Shown here: one piece after another, positions 1 to 9,375 of the stretch | Position numbering within the stretch: position 1 is the stretch's first letter | How the letters are laid out: every line of letters starts with the position of its first letter | Assembly: GCF_029626225.1 (NCBI RefSeq) | Contig: NZ_JARUBP010000001.1 | Coordinates: forward strand, 496,001-560,000 | Origin: Asanoa sp. WMMD1127 | GTDB taxonomy: Bacteria; Actinomycetota; Actinomycetes; Mycobacteriales; Micromonosporaceae | DNA length: 64,000 nucleotides | Reading direction: 5' to 3' | The notes under the pieces: model-generated | The model's database searches: none | What the model saw: the letters and a program-made list of their open reading frames with translations, nothing else | What the model was told of the DNA's origin: nothing | Program-made: the position numbers and the translations under genes

Positions 1-286
1 CCAGCACGTTGGTGGCGAAGAAGGCGCCTGGGTCCTGCACGGCGCGGCTGTTGTGGGACTCGGCGGCGAAGTTGACCACGACGTCGATCCGGTGGTCGGT
101 CAGCACGGCGGCGGCGCCGGCGATGTCGGCGTGCACGAACGGCACGTCGGCCGGCACGTTGGCGCGGATCCCCGCGTAGGTCAGCGCGTCGAGCGCGACG
201 ACGGTGTCGGCCGGATGGCGCCGGCGCCAGTAGCGCACGAAGTTGCTGCCGATGAACCCGGCCGCGCCGGTGACCAGCAGGTGCAC
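1..286 (-). CDS. dTDP-glucose 4,6-dehydratase-like NAD-dependent epimerase, partial (N-terminal)
   Basis: This is the N-terminal ~95 residues of a Rossmann-fold short-chain sugar-nucleotide enzyme; the gene runs off the left edge of the window. The NAD-binding motif VTGAAGFIGSNFVR lies at the very N-terminus, followed by a DALTYAG segment and FAAESHNSRAV, all typical of RmlB (dTDP-glucose to dTDP-4-keto-6-deoxyglucose). The GTG at 286 is preferred over the ATG at 292 because the AGGAGG sequence abuts that ATG but sits about 6 nt before the GTG. The ribosome-binding site overlaps the stop codon of the upstream GntR gene, so the two are probably co-transcribed. The catalytic Tyr-x3-Lys lies outside the window, so a related epimerase cannot be excluded. 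Confidence 0.75.
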   Translation of the reverse strand, partial: MHLLVTGAAGFIGSNFVRYWRRRHPADTVVALDALTYAGIRANVPADVPFVHADIAGAAAVLTDHRIDVVVNFAAESHNSRAVQDPGAFFATNVL

Positions 287-297
287 GAGCATCCTCC

Positions 298-1047
298 TCA
301 GGAGACGGGGGTGACGCCGGGCGGTTCGGCGCCGGGGCCGCCGCGGAACTCCACCTCGAGGCGGAACCGGTGGCCCAGATAGCGGTGCTCCGACAGGGCG
401 AGCGGCGTGCCGTCGGCGCGCACCGCCAGCCGGCGGACCAGCAGGACGGGCGTGCCGGTGGTGGTGTCGAGCCGGCGGGCCACCGAGTCGGTCGCGGCCG
501 TCGCGGCGATGCTCTGCCGGACCACGTCGATGTCGTGGCCCTGGCGGCGCAACGTCTCCCAGACGCCGGGTGCCTCCGCGTCGGCCCGGCTGACCGGGCT
601 GGCGAAGGCCAGCGGCACCCACTCGGTGACCGCGTCCAGCGGGTTGCCGCCCGCGAACCGGACGCTGCGCACCCGCAACGCCTCGCCCTCGGCACCGAGC
701 AGCGTCGCGACGTCGGGCGGCGCGGGCCGGTATTCGTAGCCGGTCACCGAACGGGTCAGGGCGAGGCCGGCGTCGGCCACCGCGGACCGGGCGTGCTGGA
801 AGCTGCCGAGCGCCAGGGTCTGGCCGAACGAGGTGCCGGACCGCACGTACCACCCCGCGCCGCGGCGCGCCGCCACGAGGCCCTCGTCGCGCAGCCGCTC
901 CAGCGCCTTGCGCACGGTGACCCGGCTGACCTCGTAGCGCCGGCCGAGCTCGGCCTCGCTCTCCAGCGCGCCGGAGGCGGCGAAGTCGCCGAGCGCGATG
1001 CGCTCGCGCAACTCCGCCGCGACCGCTTCGAACCGCGGACCTGTCAT
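298..1047 (-). CDS. GntR-family transcriptional regulator (HutC/UTRA type)
   Basis: A 249-residue regulator. The N-terminal winged-helix domain (residues ~1-70) includes SEAELGRRYEVSRVTVRKAL and the wing RDEGLVAARRGAGWYV. The C-terminal UTRA effector domain (~90-240) has the family pattern of a conserved core ending in LALSEHRYLGHRF. The start is ATG 1047; the frame stays open further upstream, but that region encodes an unrelated gene remnant on this strand. A perfect inverted repeat lies immediately before the start, suggesting autoregulation. It ends just before an RmlB-like gene. The effector of UTRA regulators is usually a small sugar or metabolite; it cannot be named here. Confidence 0.85.
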   Translation of the reverse strand: MTGPRFEAVAAELRERIALGDFAASGALESEAELGRRYEVSRVTVRKALERLRDEGLVAARRGAGWYVRSGTSFGQTLALGSFQHARSAVADAGLALTRSVTGYEYRPAPPDVATLLGAEGEALRVRSVRFAGGNPLDAVTEWVPLAFASPVSRADAEAPGVWETLRRQGHDIDVVRQSIAATAATDSVARRLDTTTGTPVLLVRRLAVRADGTPLALSEHRYLGHRFRLEVEFRGGPGAEPPGVTPVS

Positions 1048-1051
1048 AGAT

Positions 1052-1064
1052 TTGTATGTTACAA
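1052..1064. promoter_or_regulatory. Candidate GntR operator (TTGTA-N3-TACAA)
   Basis: This is a perfect inverted repeat, TTGTATGTTACAA, with 5-bp arms and a 3-bp spacer. It sits 5 bp upstream of the GntR start codon and overlaps the stop codon of the decayed permease fragment on the same strand. AT-rich palindromes at this position are typical autoregulatory sites of GntR proteins. Being so close to the start, a bound regulator would cover the transcription start or the ribosome-binding region. Confidence 0.55.
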
Positions 1065-1220
1065 GCGCAGCAGCCGCGACGCCAGCAGGATCGCTGTCGC
1101 GGTCAGCGTGATGGCGCCACCGGCCGACCGCGCCGACAGGAACAACCCGATCAGACCGCTGGCCACCCCGAGCAGGGTGATGACCGGGAGCCGGCGCGAC
1201 CACTGCGCCGCCGCGCTGCC
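1059..1220 (-). pseudogene. Remnant of an ABC-3 family (metal-type) ABC transporter permease, C-terminus only
   Basis: Read on the minus strand, about 50 codons ending at TAA 1061-1059 encode a hydrophobic tail that includes LGVASGLIGLFLSARSAGG and ITLTATAILLASRLL. This resembles the last two membrane segments of ZnuB-like permeases (a short loop with Ser, then a Gly-Ala rich helix). There is no start codon, no upstream membrane region and no ATPase partner, and it abuts a second decayed gene on the other strand. It is a truncated remnant rather than a working gene. The family call rests on a short match. Confidence 0.4.
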
Positions 1221-1237
1221 GGCGCCACCACCAGGCG

Positions 1238-1798
1238 AGGTGGAAGCTGGTCGGTAACCCGGTGATGATCGCCCGCCTCGACGTCGGCGCGCTGCCGGCC
1301 TGGCTCCTCGGGCCGTTGGGCGCGCTGCTCGGCGTACCGTCGAACGGGCTGGCCCTCAACGTCGACCACTGGGACGGCTACAACGCGGACCGCAGCGCCC
1401 TGGTGGGCACCCTCCGCCGGCGGGCACCCGCGACGTGGTCTTCCTGACGGCGACATTCACGTCGTGGGCCAACGAGCTGGCCACCCGGGCGACGGGAGTC
1501 GACAACCCGATCGCCGCGGAGTACGTGGTCCCGTCGGTCACGAGCGACAACGTCAACGACTTCCTGGGCACGCCGGCGGGCGGCTTCCTGAGCCAGGTCG
1601 GCGCGTCGGCGGTCAGGGCGACCAACTCCCACGTGAAGTGGCTGGAGCTGGACGGCCACGGCTGCGGCGTCGTCGACCTGACGGCGGCACTGGTACCACG
1701 TCGCGGACCGCACCCGCAGCGACACCGCGGCCCGGTGGGTCCAGGGCTGGTCGGTCGCGACCGGCCCGCCTCCGCCGGGGGTCCACGCAGCCTTAGAC
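1238..1798 (+). pseudogene. PhoD-like alkaline phosphatase/phosphodiesterase, frameshifted fragment
   Basis: Three successive reading frames encode the C-terminal third of a PhoD-type metallophosphatase. Frame one (1238-~1430) gives WKLVGNPVMIARLDV and NVDHWDGYNADR. Frame two (~1430-~1690) gives AAEYVVPSVTSDNVNDF and SHVKWLELDGHG. Frame three (~1690-1798) gives HWYHVADRTRSDTAARWVQG. The first frameshift falls next to the expected GDIH metal-ligand motif, where the frame now reads LTATFTSWANEL. There is no start, no signal peptide and no N-terminal catalytic half. It is a dead gene caught in decay. Confidence 0.7.
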
Positions 1799-1910
1799 CG
1801 TGGGGAAAGTCCTTATCGGACGGACGACTCGACGCCGGACCCACGCCCGTTTATGCTTCCGCCGTCGATGGCCGGGTGCGCCATCGCCGTAACGGGGAGG
1901 TGTGCAACGC

Positions 1911-4811
1911 GTGCGCACAAAAAGGGCGCTGAGCGCGTTCGTCGGAGCCCTGCTGGGGGCGGCCGTACTGGCCGTACCAGCGGGGCCGGCGCAGGCATAC
2001 GAGCAGCGGGACGTGCGTAAGTCCGGCTGGGCGTACGTCGACTCGCGACAGCCGGACAAGTCGTTCGTCAACGGGTCAGGCGACGCCCCCATCGGGGCCT
2101 CGCTGGACGGCGACGGGAAGGCTCATCGCTACCGGTCCTACTTCACGTTCGACATCGCGCGGTTCAAGGGCTCCGTCGTCCATCAGGCGGAGTTCGTCAT
2201 CGCGGAGCGCTCCGCCGCCGACTGCGCGTCGGCGCAGCCGGTCGAGCTCTGGCGTACCGACCCGACGACGTCGTCGACGACCTGGAACAACCGGCCCCGG
2301 CAGCGGGAGCTGCTCGGCATCGTGCAGGCCGGCGGCGCCACCGAGTGCCCGGGTCACCTCGTGTGGGACGTGCTGCCCGCATTGCGCAAGGCGGCCGACC
2401 GCGGTGAGTCGACCTTGACGGTCGAGATCCGTGTCCCGCGGAGCCTGGAGGCCGACGTCGCGCACGGCCGCGTGCTCATACCGTTCCCGTCGCTGCGCAC
2501 CGAATACAACTTCGCGCCCACGGTGACGCGAATCGGGCACTCGTACCCGAGCGACTGGATCTGCGGCACGAGGAAGAACCCACAGCCGCTCGGCGCACAC
2601 AGCTACACCCTGATGGTTGAAGGCGCCGACGCGGACCAGTTCGACCAGTTCTACGGAATCTTCGCGGCCTGGCCGGTCGGCCACGAGGACCAGCGTGTCG
2701 AGCGCGAGGGTGAGGCCTTCGGCGGCGACTTCTCGCGGATCGAGTGGGAGATGTCGCAGTATCCGCACGGCACAGTGCTCGCCTGGACTGCCCGCGCCGA
2801 CGACGGCCACGACCTGTCCGACTGGGCCAAGCCCTGCTACGTGCTAGTCGACAGCCAGCTGCCGCCGGCGCCGGTCGTCACCTCCAGCACCTATCCGGCG
2901 GACGGCGAGCAGCACGGCGGCGAGGGCGTGCCAGGCACGTTCCGGGTGAGTGCCAACGGCGACAAGGACGTCGTCGGCTACTACTGGGGCGAGCCGGGCG
3001 ACGTCTACCGCCACATCTCCGCGCCGCGGCCCGGCGGGGATGTGACCTTTGAATACACGCCGAGGTCGTTTTACGAGCGGCTGGCGGTGCAGACCGTCGA
3101 CAGCGCCGGCAACCGATCGCCGGTGACCACTTACGAGTTTTTCGTGCGGGCCACCGCGCCCGCGGTCACCGTGACGGTTGGCGGCGTTGGCCTACCCAGC
3201 AAAGTGCGGATCTGGACACATTTGGCCGACGTCACCGAGTTCGGCTACCGGGTCGGCGACGGAGCCGAGGTGCGGGTTCCGGCCGGCGCCGACGGCGCGG
3301 CCGACGTGACGGTGGTCTTCCCGCAGATCGGCCAGAGCCAGGTGCACGTGCGTTCCTACGTCGGCGCCGAGCTGGTGGGCGCGATGACCGAGAGCGTCTG
3401 GGTCACCGATGTGCCGACCATCGAGTCCGACGACTTCAGTTGGGAGCACGACGGGGTGGTGGGCCGGCCGGGCACCTTCACCTTCCGACCCGGACGGGCC
3501 GGGGTCGTCGCGTACGAGTACGCCTTCAACTCAGGCGAGGGCCTCCAGCGGATCGACGCGGACGCCGACGGCACGGCTGTGCTGCAGTGGACCCCGACCC
3601 AGGCAGGCTGGGAGATGCTCACCGTCCGCAGCATCAACGCCGACGACACCCGCTCCGAATCGGCCATGACCGACTTCAACGTGTTCGACACGAGGCCGTA
3701 CGTGTATTCCAGCCTTTACGCCGACTACGGCGCCAACGGTGGCGTGGGCATCCCGGGCGAGTTTCAGTTCGACACCCCGCTGCCGGACGCCGGCGCCTAC
3801 GTGTACCAGCTCAACGGTGGCCCCGAGGTGGTGGTCGACGCGGACCCGATCTTCTCCCAGGTGACCGTGACCCTGACGCCGGACCGCTCCGGACCTAACA
3901 CGCTGCGGGTGCGCACCAGGTTCCTCGACGGGACGCTCTCTCCGGAGCGGACCTACGCGTTCGAGGTCAGCGACGCGCCGGTGGTCGTCTCGACCGACTA
4001 CCCGGCTAACGAGTCTGTCGGTCAGCCCGGTCAGCCCGGCCGGTTCACGTTCAAGCCGGGCCGCGGTGACGTCGCCGAGTACCGGTACGCGCTCGACGGC
4101 AACCCCGCCCAGATGGTCGCGGCCGGTCCCGACGGTCGGGCAACGGTCGACATCACCCCGGCGCACTCCGGCTACAACACGCTGACCGTGACCAGCGTGG
4201 CGGCCGACGGCACGACCAGCGCCGAACGGCGTTACTCGTTCCAGGTGCGCGACCCGTACGTGCGGGTGTCCAGCGACTACTACGAATGGGTCGCGCGCGG
4301 TGGTCTCGGCAGCGTGGCCGAGTTCCGCTTCGACGTCGAACTGGCGGACGTGAGCGCCTTCGAATACCAGGTCAACGGCGGTCCGTGGCATAGCGTCGAG
4401 CGATCGTCGACCACCACCGTGTCGGTGACATTGGACCGCAACGGCGAGAACCTGCTGTCGGTGCGAGGCCGGACGGCGGCGGGCACGCACACCGCGCAGA
4501 CCGATTATCCGTTCCTTGTCGGCACCGCGCCGCTCGTGTCGTCGAACACCTATCGCCCCAGCGGCGCCACGGGCGGCGTCGGCGTGCCAGGCGAGTTCAC
4601 CTTCGTCCAGGGCTGTCCAGGGGTGGTCGAGTTCGAATACAGCGACAACGACGTCGAGCCGACGATCGTGCCCGCTGACGGGCAGGGCCGGGCGACCATC
4701 ACCTACACGCCGGAGACTAGCTCGTCCCACACCATGAGGGTGCGTGGACGGACGACTGACGGCGTCTGGTCGGACCTGACGGAATACTACTTCTACGTCG
4801 CCGGAAACTAG
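1911..4811 (+). CDS. Large secreted protein with N-terminal DNRLRE-like domain and tandem beta-sandwich repeats
   Basis: About 966 residues. A Sec signal peptide (RTKRALSAFVGALLGAAVLA, cleavage near PAQA) is followed by a DNRLRE-like region (~30-200: SGWAYVDSR..., YFTFDI, LWRTDPTTSSTTWNNRP), a bridging domain, and six or seven imperfect ~95-residue repeats from ~310 to the end. Each repeat begins with a V-S-S/T-x-Y/D-Y-P-like strand, then G-V-G-x-P-G-x-F-x-F, a Y-x-Y/N-G segment and a T-P-x-x-x-G-x-N-x-L-x-V-R strand. GTG 1911 is chosen because GGGGAGG (1894-1900) is ~10 nt upstream; GTG 1902 is too close. No catalytic motif was recognised. It is probably an extracellular adhesive or matrix protein. 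Confidence 0.75.
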   Translation: MRTKRALSAFVGALLGAAVLAVPAGPAQAYEQRDVRKSGWAYVDSRQPDKSFVNGSGDAPIGASLDGDGKAHRYRSYFTFDIARFKGSVVHQAEFVIAERSAADCASAQPVELWRTDPTTSSTTWNNRPRQRELLGIVQAGGATECPGHLVWDVLPALRKAADRGESTLTVEIRVPRSLEADVAHGRVLIPFPSLRTEYNFAPTVTRIGHSYPSDWICGTRKNPQPLGAHSYTLMVEGADADQFDQFYGIFAAWPVGHEDQRVEREGEAFGGDFSRIEWEMSQYPHGTVLAWTARADDGHDLSDWAKPCYVLVDSQLPPAPVVTSSTYPADGEQHGGEGVPGTFRVSANGDKDVVGYYWGEPGDVYRHISAPRPGGDVTFEYTPRSFYERLAVQTVDSAGNRSPVTTYEFFVRATAPAVTVTVGGVGLPSKVRIWTHLADVTEFGYRVGDGAEVRVPAGADGAADVTVVFPQIGQSQVHVRSYVGAELVGAMTESVWVTDVPTIESDDFSWEHDGVVGRPGTFTFRPGRAGVVAYEYAFNSGEGLQRIDADADGTAVLQWTPTQAGWEMLTVRSINADDTRSESAMTDFNVFDTRPYVYSSLYADYGANGGVGIPGEFQFDTPLPDAGAYVYQLNGGPEVVVDADPIFSQVTVTLTPDRSGPNTLRVRTRFLDGTLSPERTYAFEVSDAPVVVSTDYPANESVGQPGQPGRFTFKPGRGDVAEYRYALDGNPAQMVAAGPDGRATVDITPAHSGYNTLTVTSVAADGTTSAERRYSFQVRDPYVRVSSDYYEWVARGGLGSVAEFRFDVELADVSAFEYQVNGGPWHSVERSSTTTVSVTLDRNGENLLSVRGRTAAGTHTAQTDYPFLVGTAPLVSSNTYRPSGATGGVGVPGEFTFVQGCPGVVEFEYSDNDVEPTIVPADGQGRATITYTPETSSSHTMRVRGRTTDGVWSDLTEYYFYVAGN

Positions 4812-4821
4812 GCGGTACGGC

Positions 4822-4856
4822 CAGGGCCCACTCGTGCACGACGACGTGGGCCCCTG
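4822..4856. terminator. Bidirectional hairpin terminator between convergent genes
   Basis: The arms CAGGGCCCAC and GTGGGCCCCTG pair over 10 bp with a single bulged C around a 14-nt loop. It lies 11 bp after the secreted repeat protein and 15 bp from the end of the convergent beta-glucosidase gene. There is no clear T-run, as is usual for GC-rich actinomycete terminators. Confidence 0.6.
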
Positions 4857-4870
4857 CCGCTACCTGTCGA

Positions 4871-6262
4871 CTATTCGAGGTGGCCCGTGGTGGCGAGGCG
4901 TTGGTACCAGTGGGCGCTTTGCTTCCACGTGCGGACCTGGGTGTCGTAGTCCACGCGGATGATGCCGAAGCGGCGGTCGTAGCCGTAGCCCCACTCGAAG
5001 TTGTCCATCAGCGACCACACGAAATAGCCCCGCACGTCCGCTCCCTGCGCCCGGGCCTCGGCCACCGCGCCGATGTGGCGGCGTAGGTAGTCGATGCGCC
5101 GGTCGTCGGCGATCGTCCCGTCCGGGCCGACCACGTCGTCGAACGCCGCCCCGTTCTCGGTGATCATCAACGGCTGGTTGGGGTATTCGCGGTGCAGGCG
5201 CAGCAGCAGCTCCGTGAACGCCGGCGGGTCGATGTTCCAGCCCATCGCCGTGTAGGGGCCCGGCTGCGGCAGGAACTCGACCGTGTCGGCGGCCACCCAC
5301 GGCGACGCCGACGACTGGCCGTGGCCGTCGGCCGACGACCGCGGCGACACCCCGTCCCACGCCCGCACCAGCGTGCTCGAGTAGTAGTTCACGCCCAGCA
5401 CGTCCAGCGGCACCGCGATCAGCTTCTCGTCGCCGTCGTGGACGAAGGACCAGTCCGTGACCGGCGCCGTGTCGGCCAGGAGGTCGGCGGGGTACGCGCC
5501 GTCCAGCATCGGGCCCAGGAACGCCCTGTTCGCCAGCGCGTCGATGCGGCGGACCGCGTCGAGGTCGGCCGCGGAGGAGGACGCCGGGCGGATCACGTGC
5601 AGGTTCAGCGTCACCGAGAGCTGCGACGCCGGCGCCAGCTCGCGGACCACCCGGCCGGCCAGGCCGTGCGCCAGGTTGAGGTGGTGCACCGCGGCCAGGG
5701 CCGCCGCCGGCTCCGTGCGGCCGGGGGCGTGCACGCCGGACGCGTAGCCGAGGTAGGCCGAGCACCACGGCTCGTTGAACGTGGTCCAGGTGTGCACCCG
5801 GTCGCCGAGCGCCTCGACGATGCCGGCGGCGTAGTCGCGGAAGCGCAGCGCCGTGTCCCGGACCGCCCAGCCGCCCGCGTCTTCCAGCTCCTGGGGCAGG
5901 TCCCAGTGGTACATGGTGGCCACCGGCCGCACGCCCCGGGCGAGCAGCCCGTCGACGAGCCGCGAGTAGAAGTCCACACCCACGGGGTTGAACGCCCCGG
6001 AACCTCCGGGCTGCACCCGCGGCCAGGCGATCGAGAACCGGTACGCGTCGAGCCCCAGGGAGGCGATGTGCGAGAGGTCCGACTCCCACCGGTGGTAGTG
6101 GTCGGCCGCCACGTCACCGGTGTCGCCGTTCAGCGTGCGCCCCGGGGTGTGGCTGAAGGTGTCCCAAATGGACGGACCCCGGCCGCCCTCGTTCGCTGCA
6201 CCCTCGATCTGGTACGCGGCCGTCGCCGAACCCCAGACGAAGCTCTCCGGAAACTCGCTCAT
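4871..6262 (-). CDS. GH1 beta-glucosidase
   Basis: A 463-residue family 1 glycoside hydrolase, close to the usual length (~450-480). N-terminal [18 protein letters not shown] is the GH1 signature. The acid/base glutamate is in TFNEPW (Glu164) and the nucleophile in ITENGAAF near residue 370. It has no signal peptide, so it acts in the cytoplasm on imported oligosaccharides. Its ATG overlaps the stop of the GH31 gene (ATGA), so it is the last gene of the sugar operon. With an alpha-xylosidase next door, it probably removes glucose from the trimmed cello-backbone of xyloglucan pieces. Beta-galactosidase or beta-fucosidase side activity is possible. Confidence 0.9.
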   Translation of the reverse strand: MSEFPESFVWGSATAAYQIEGAANEGGRGPSIWDTFSHTPGRTLNGDTGDVAADHYHRWESDLSHIASLGLDAYRFSIAWPRVQPGGSGAFNPVGVDFYSRLVDGLLARGVRPVATMYHWDLPQELEDAGGWAVRDTALRFRDYAAGIVEALGDRVHTWTTFNEPWCSAYLGYASGVHAPGRTEPAAALAAVHHLNLAHGLAGRVVRELAPASQLSVTLNLHVIRPASSSAADLDAVRRIDALANRAFLGPMLDGAYPADLLADTAPVTDWSFVHDGDEKLIAVPLDVLGVNYYSSTLVRAWDGVSPRSSADGHGQSSASPWVAADTVEFLPQPGPYTAMGWNIDPPAFTELLLRLHREYPNQPLMITENGAAFDDVVGPDGTIADDRRIDYLRRHIGAVAEARAQGADVRGYFVWSLMDNFEWGYGYDRRFGIIRVDYDTQVRTWKQSAHWYQRLATTGHLE

Positions 6263-8481
6263 CGTCCCACCTCACACACGTATCCCACCGACGTTCCCGC
6301 CACCAGTGAAGCGGAAACGGTCCCGTTCTCGTAACGCACCTCGAACTCGGCGCCGGGTCCGTCACCCGGCGACGGCACCCGCACCCGGGTCCGCTGTCCC
6401 TCCGCCGGCGCGAACACCCGCAGCCGCACGCCGTCGGCCCACTCGTAGTCGGGCCGGTCGTCGCGGTCGCCGAACGGGATCACCGCGCCCGGTCGGGCCA
6501 GCACCGGCAGGCTGTCGAACTCGTGCTTCTCGGTCACCCAGCGCGGACCGGTCACCTGCGCGCCGGTCACGAGATGGGTCCAGGTGCCCTCCGGCACATA
6601 GAAAGTAACGTCACCGTCGGCGCTCATCACCGGCGCCACCAGCACGTCGGGGCCGAGCATGTACTGCCGGTCGAGGTAGGCCGCGGTCGGGTCCGACGGG
6701 AACTCCAGCAGCATCGGCCGCATCATCGGCACACCCGACGCGTGCGCCTCCTCCGCGGCGGCGGCCAGGTAGGGCATCAGCGACAGCTTGAGCCGGGTGA
6801 AGTGCCGCAGCACGTCGACCGCCTCGCCGTCGAAGGCCCACGGGACCCGGTAGGAGCCGGAGCCGTGCAGCCGCGAGTGCGACGAGAGCAGCCCGAACGC
6901 CACCCACCGCTTGAACACCGCCGGGTCCGGCGTGCCCTCGAAGCCGCCGATGTCGTGGCTCCAGTAGCCGAACCCGGACGCGGCCAGCGACAGCCCGCCC
7001 CGCAGCGACTCGGCCATCGCGGCGAACGTCGACTCGCAGTCGCCACCCCAGTGCACCGGGAACTGCTGCCCGCCGGCGGTGGCGGACCGCGCGAAGACCA
7101 CCGCCTCGCCCACACCCCGAGTCGACTCGAGCAGCTCGAAAACGGCGCGGTTGTAGAGCTGCGCGTAGTAGTTGTGCATCCGCTCCGGATCGGACCCGTC
7201 GTGCCAGACCACATCGGTCGGGATGCGCTCGCCGAAGTCCGTCTTGAAGCAGTCGACGCCCATGTCCAGCAGCACCTTGAGCTTGCCGGTGTACCAGGCG
7301 ACCGCGTCCGGGTTGGTGAAGTCGACCAGCGCCATCCCGGCCTGCCACTTGTCCCACTGCCAGACGGACCCGTCCGCCCGGGTCACCAGGTAACCGTTCC
7401 GACGGCCTTCCTCGAACAGATAGGACCGCTGGGCGATGTACGGGTTGATCCAGACGCACACCTTGAGACCGCGTTCGTGGAGCCGGCGCAGCATCCCCTC
7501 GGGGTCGGGGAACGTCGCCGGGTCCCACACGAAGTCGCACCAGTGGAACTGCCGCATCCAGAAGCAGTCGAAGTGGAACACCGACAGCGGCAGGTCCCGC
7601 TCGGCCATCCCGTCGATGAACTCGGTGACGGTCTTCTCGTCGTACGACGTGGTGAACGAGGTCGACAGCCACAGCCCGTAGGACCAGGCGGGTACGCGGG
7701 CCGGGCGCCCGGTCAGCGCGGTGTAGCGGCGCAGCACGTCCTTCGGCGTCGGTCCGTCGATCAGGTAGTAGGTGAGCGTCTGGCCCTCGACACTGAACTG
7801 GGCCTGCGACACCACCTCGGACCCGATCTCGAACGAGACGTGCTCGGGGTGGTCGACGAACACGCCATAGCCGGCGCTGCTCAGATAGAACGGGACGTTC
7901 TTGTACGCCTGCTCGCTGGCCGTGCCGCCGTCGGCGTTCCAGATGTCCACGGTCTGGCCGTTCTTGACGAACGCGCCGAACCGCTCCCCCAGCCCGTAGA
8001 CGGTCTCGCCGACGCCCAGTGCCAGCCGGTCGTGCACATAGGACCGACCGGCGGCGTCGGTGGCGAGGCCGATGCTGCGTTCGGTCGACGAGGTGAGCAC
8101 CCGGTCGCCGCGCAGGAAGTCGACCCGCCAGCCGTCGACGAGCGCGACCCTGGCGGTCAGCTCGCCGGTCGTGAGAACAGCGGACAGGCCCGTTACATCG
8201 ATGTCAACGACATGGTCGTCGCCCGCCGCGATCGCGAAAGCCGGCGTACGCGGCACCCCGCCCAGGTGGTGCGCGACGGTGACGCCGATGACGCCCTCCG
8301 CCGGGGAGAAGAACCTGACGGTGACGACCGGTCGGTTGAGCGTGTCGCCACGGGTGACGACCGTGCCGGTGGGCGCGAAGACGGTGAAGCCGCGCTCGTC
8401 CAGTTCGACCGACTCGACGGTGCCGGGGCGCAGCACGCTGACCCCGGGCCGCAGTTGCCAGTACCCGTCGGTGAACTTCAC
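6259..8481 (-). CDS. GH31 alpha-xylosidase (YicI-like)
   Basis: 740 residues, starting at GTG 8481, which overlaps the upstream permease stop (GTGA). The family 31 catalytic nucleophile Asp415 lies in KTDFGERIP and the acid/base Asp481 in HWGGDCEST, positions almost identical to E. coli YicI (416 and 482). [10 protein letters not shown] and the C-terminal WSHDIGGF are also family hallmarks. There is no signal peptide. The predicted role is removal of terminal alpha-1,6-xylose from xyloglucan oligosaccharides or isoprimeverose inside the cell. Substrate specificity within GH31 (xylosidase versus glucosidase) is inferred from the YicI-like layout and the neighbours. Confidence 0.88.
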   Translation of the reverse strand: MKFTDGYWQLRPGVSVLRPGTVESVELDERGFTVFAPTGTVVTRGDTLNRPVVTVRFFSPAEGVIGVTVAHHLGGVPRTPAFAIAAGDDHVVDIDVTGLSAVLTTGELTARVALVDGWRVDFLRGDRVLTSSTERSIGLATDAAGRSYVHDRLALGVGETVYGLGERFGAFVKNGQTVDIWNADGGTASEQAYKNVPFYLSSAGYGVFVDHPEHVSFEIGSEVVSQAQFSVEGQTLTYYLIDGPTPKDVLRRYTALTGRPARVPAWSYGLWLSTSFTTSYDEKTVTEFIDGMAERDLPLSVFHFDCFWMRQFHWCDFVWDPATFPDPEGMLRRLHERGLKVCVWINPYIAQRSYLFEEGRRNGYLVTRADGSVWQWDKWQAGMALVDFTNPDAVAWYTGKLKVLLDMGVDCFKTDFGERIPTDVVWHDGSDPERMHNYYAQLYNRAVFELLESTRGVGEAVVFARSATAGGQQFPVHWGGDCESTFAAMAESLRGGLSLAASGFGYWSHDIGGFEGTPDPAVFKRWVAFGLLSSHSRLHGSGSYRVPWAFDGEAVDVLRHFTRLKLSLMPYLAAAAEEAHASGVPMMRPMLLEFPSDPTAAYLDRQYMLGPDVLVAPVMSADGDVTFYVPEGTWTHLVTGAQVTGPRWVTEKHEFDSLPVLARPGAVIPFGDRDDRPDYEWADGVRLRVFAPAEGQRTRVRVPSPGDGPGAEFEVRYENGTVSASLVAGTSVGYVCEVGR

Positions 8482-9374
8482 TTCTCGGCTCCTGCCGTGA
8501 TGCCGCGCGAGAGGGTGCGCTGGAAAACGATGAAGAAGAGGATGGCCGGCACCAGGCTGATCAGCGCGCCCGCGTTGGTGGTCGGGGCGTCCATCAGCCG
8601 GTCGCCCTGCAACGAGGCCAGCGCGACCGGGATGGTCTGCGTGCTGTTGTCGATGAGCATGACCAGGGGAATGAGGAACTCGTTCCAGGTCCAGATGAAG
8701 AAGAAGATCAGCAGGACCGCGAGGGTGGGCCGCAGGTTCGGGAAGACCACGCGCCACAGCACCGTCCACTTGCTCGCGCCGTCCAGCGCCGCCGCCTCCA
8801 GCACCGACTTGGGGAAGGTGCCGAGCACCGAGGCCAGCAGGTAGGTGCCGAACGCGCTCTGGATGACGGTGAAGATGATGATCACCGAGAGCTGGGTGTT
8901 GTAGAGCCCGATCTCCTTGGCCACGTAGTACAGCGGGTAGATCAGCGCCTCCTGCGGCAGCATGTTGGCCAGCAGGAACAGGCCCACGATCCAGAGCCGG
9001 CCACGGACGCGGCCGATCCCGAGGGCGTACGCGTTGAGCACCGAGACCAGCACGCCCAGCACCGCGACGGAGCCAGCGATGAGGAACGAGTTCCAGAACT
9101 TCAGCGGGAAGTTGACCTCGTTCCAGTAGGTCACGAGGCCCTTGGTGTAGAACTCCGACGGCCAGCTCAGTGGGCCCGCCGACGAGTAGTCGCCGGGCGA
9201 CTTGAACGCGTTGAGCAGCATGAACACGAACGGCACCAGCATGACCAGTGCGGCGACCGTGACCACGGCGAGCACGATCCAGCGGCTCACGCCACGGTGG
9301 TGCCGGTCGCGGGTCTTCCGGATGCGGGCCGGGCGGGTCGCGGCCGGGGCCGGCCGCTCGAGCGTGACGGCCAT
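8478..9374 (-). CDS. ABC sugar transporter permease (MalG type)
   Basis: A 298-residue inner-membrane permease with six predicted transmembrane segments. The EAA loop that contacts the ATPase reads EAAALDGASKWTVLWRVVFP. The C-terminal segment LLIFFFIWTWNEFLIPLVML is typical of the carbohydrate CUT1 family. It is translationally coupled to the GH31 gene downstream and lies 1 nt from the MalF-type gene upstream. The import ATPase is not in this operon; actinomycetes generally share a general MsiK-type ATPase for such systems. Confidence 0.92.
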   Translation of the reverse strand: MAVTLERPAPAATRPARIRKTRDRHHRGVSRWIVLAVVTVAALVMLVPFVFMLLNAFKSPGDYSSAGPLSWPSEFYTKGLVTYWNEVNFPLKFWNSFLIAGSVAVLGVLVSVLNAYALGIGRVRGRLWIVGLFLLANMLPQEALIYPLYYVAKEIGLYNTQLSVIIIFTVIQSAFGTYLLASVLGTFPKSVLEAAALDGASKWTVLWRVVFPNLRPTLAVLLIFFFIWTWNEFLIPLVMLIDNSTQTIPVALASLQGDRLMDAPTTNAGALISLVPAILFFIVFQRTLSRGITAGAEK

Positions 9375-9375
9375 G

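Noticed and set aside
3531-4730. A 399-codon minus-strand frame inside the secreted repeat protein
   Set aside because: Composition is that of an antisense shadow; no ribosome-binding site and no recognisable domain.
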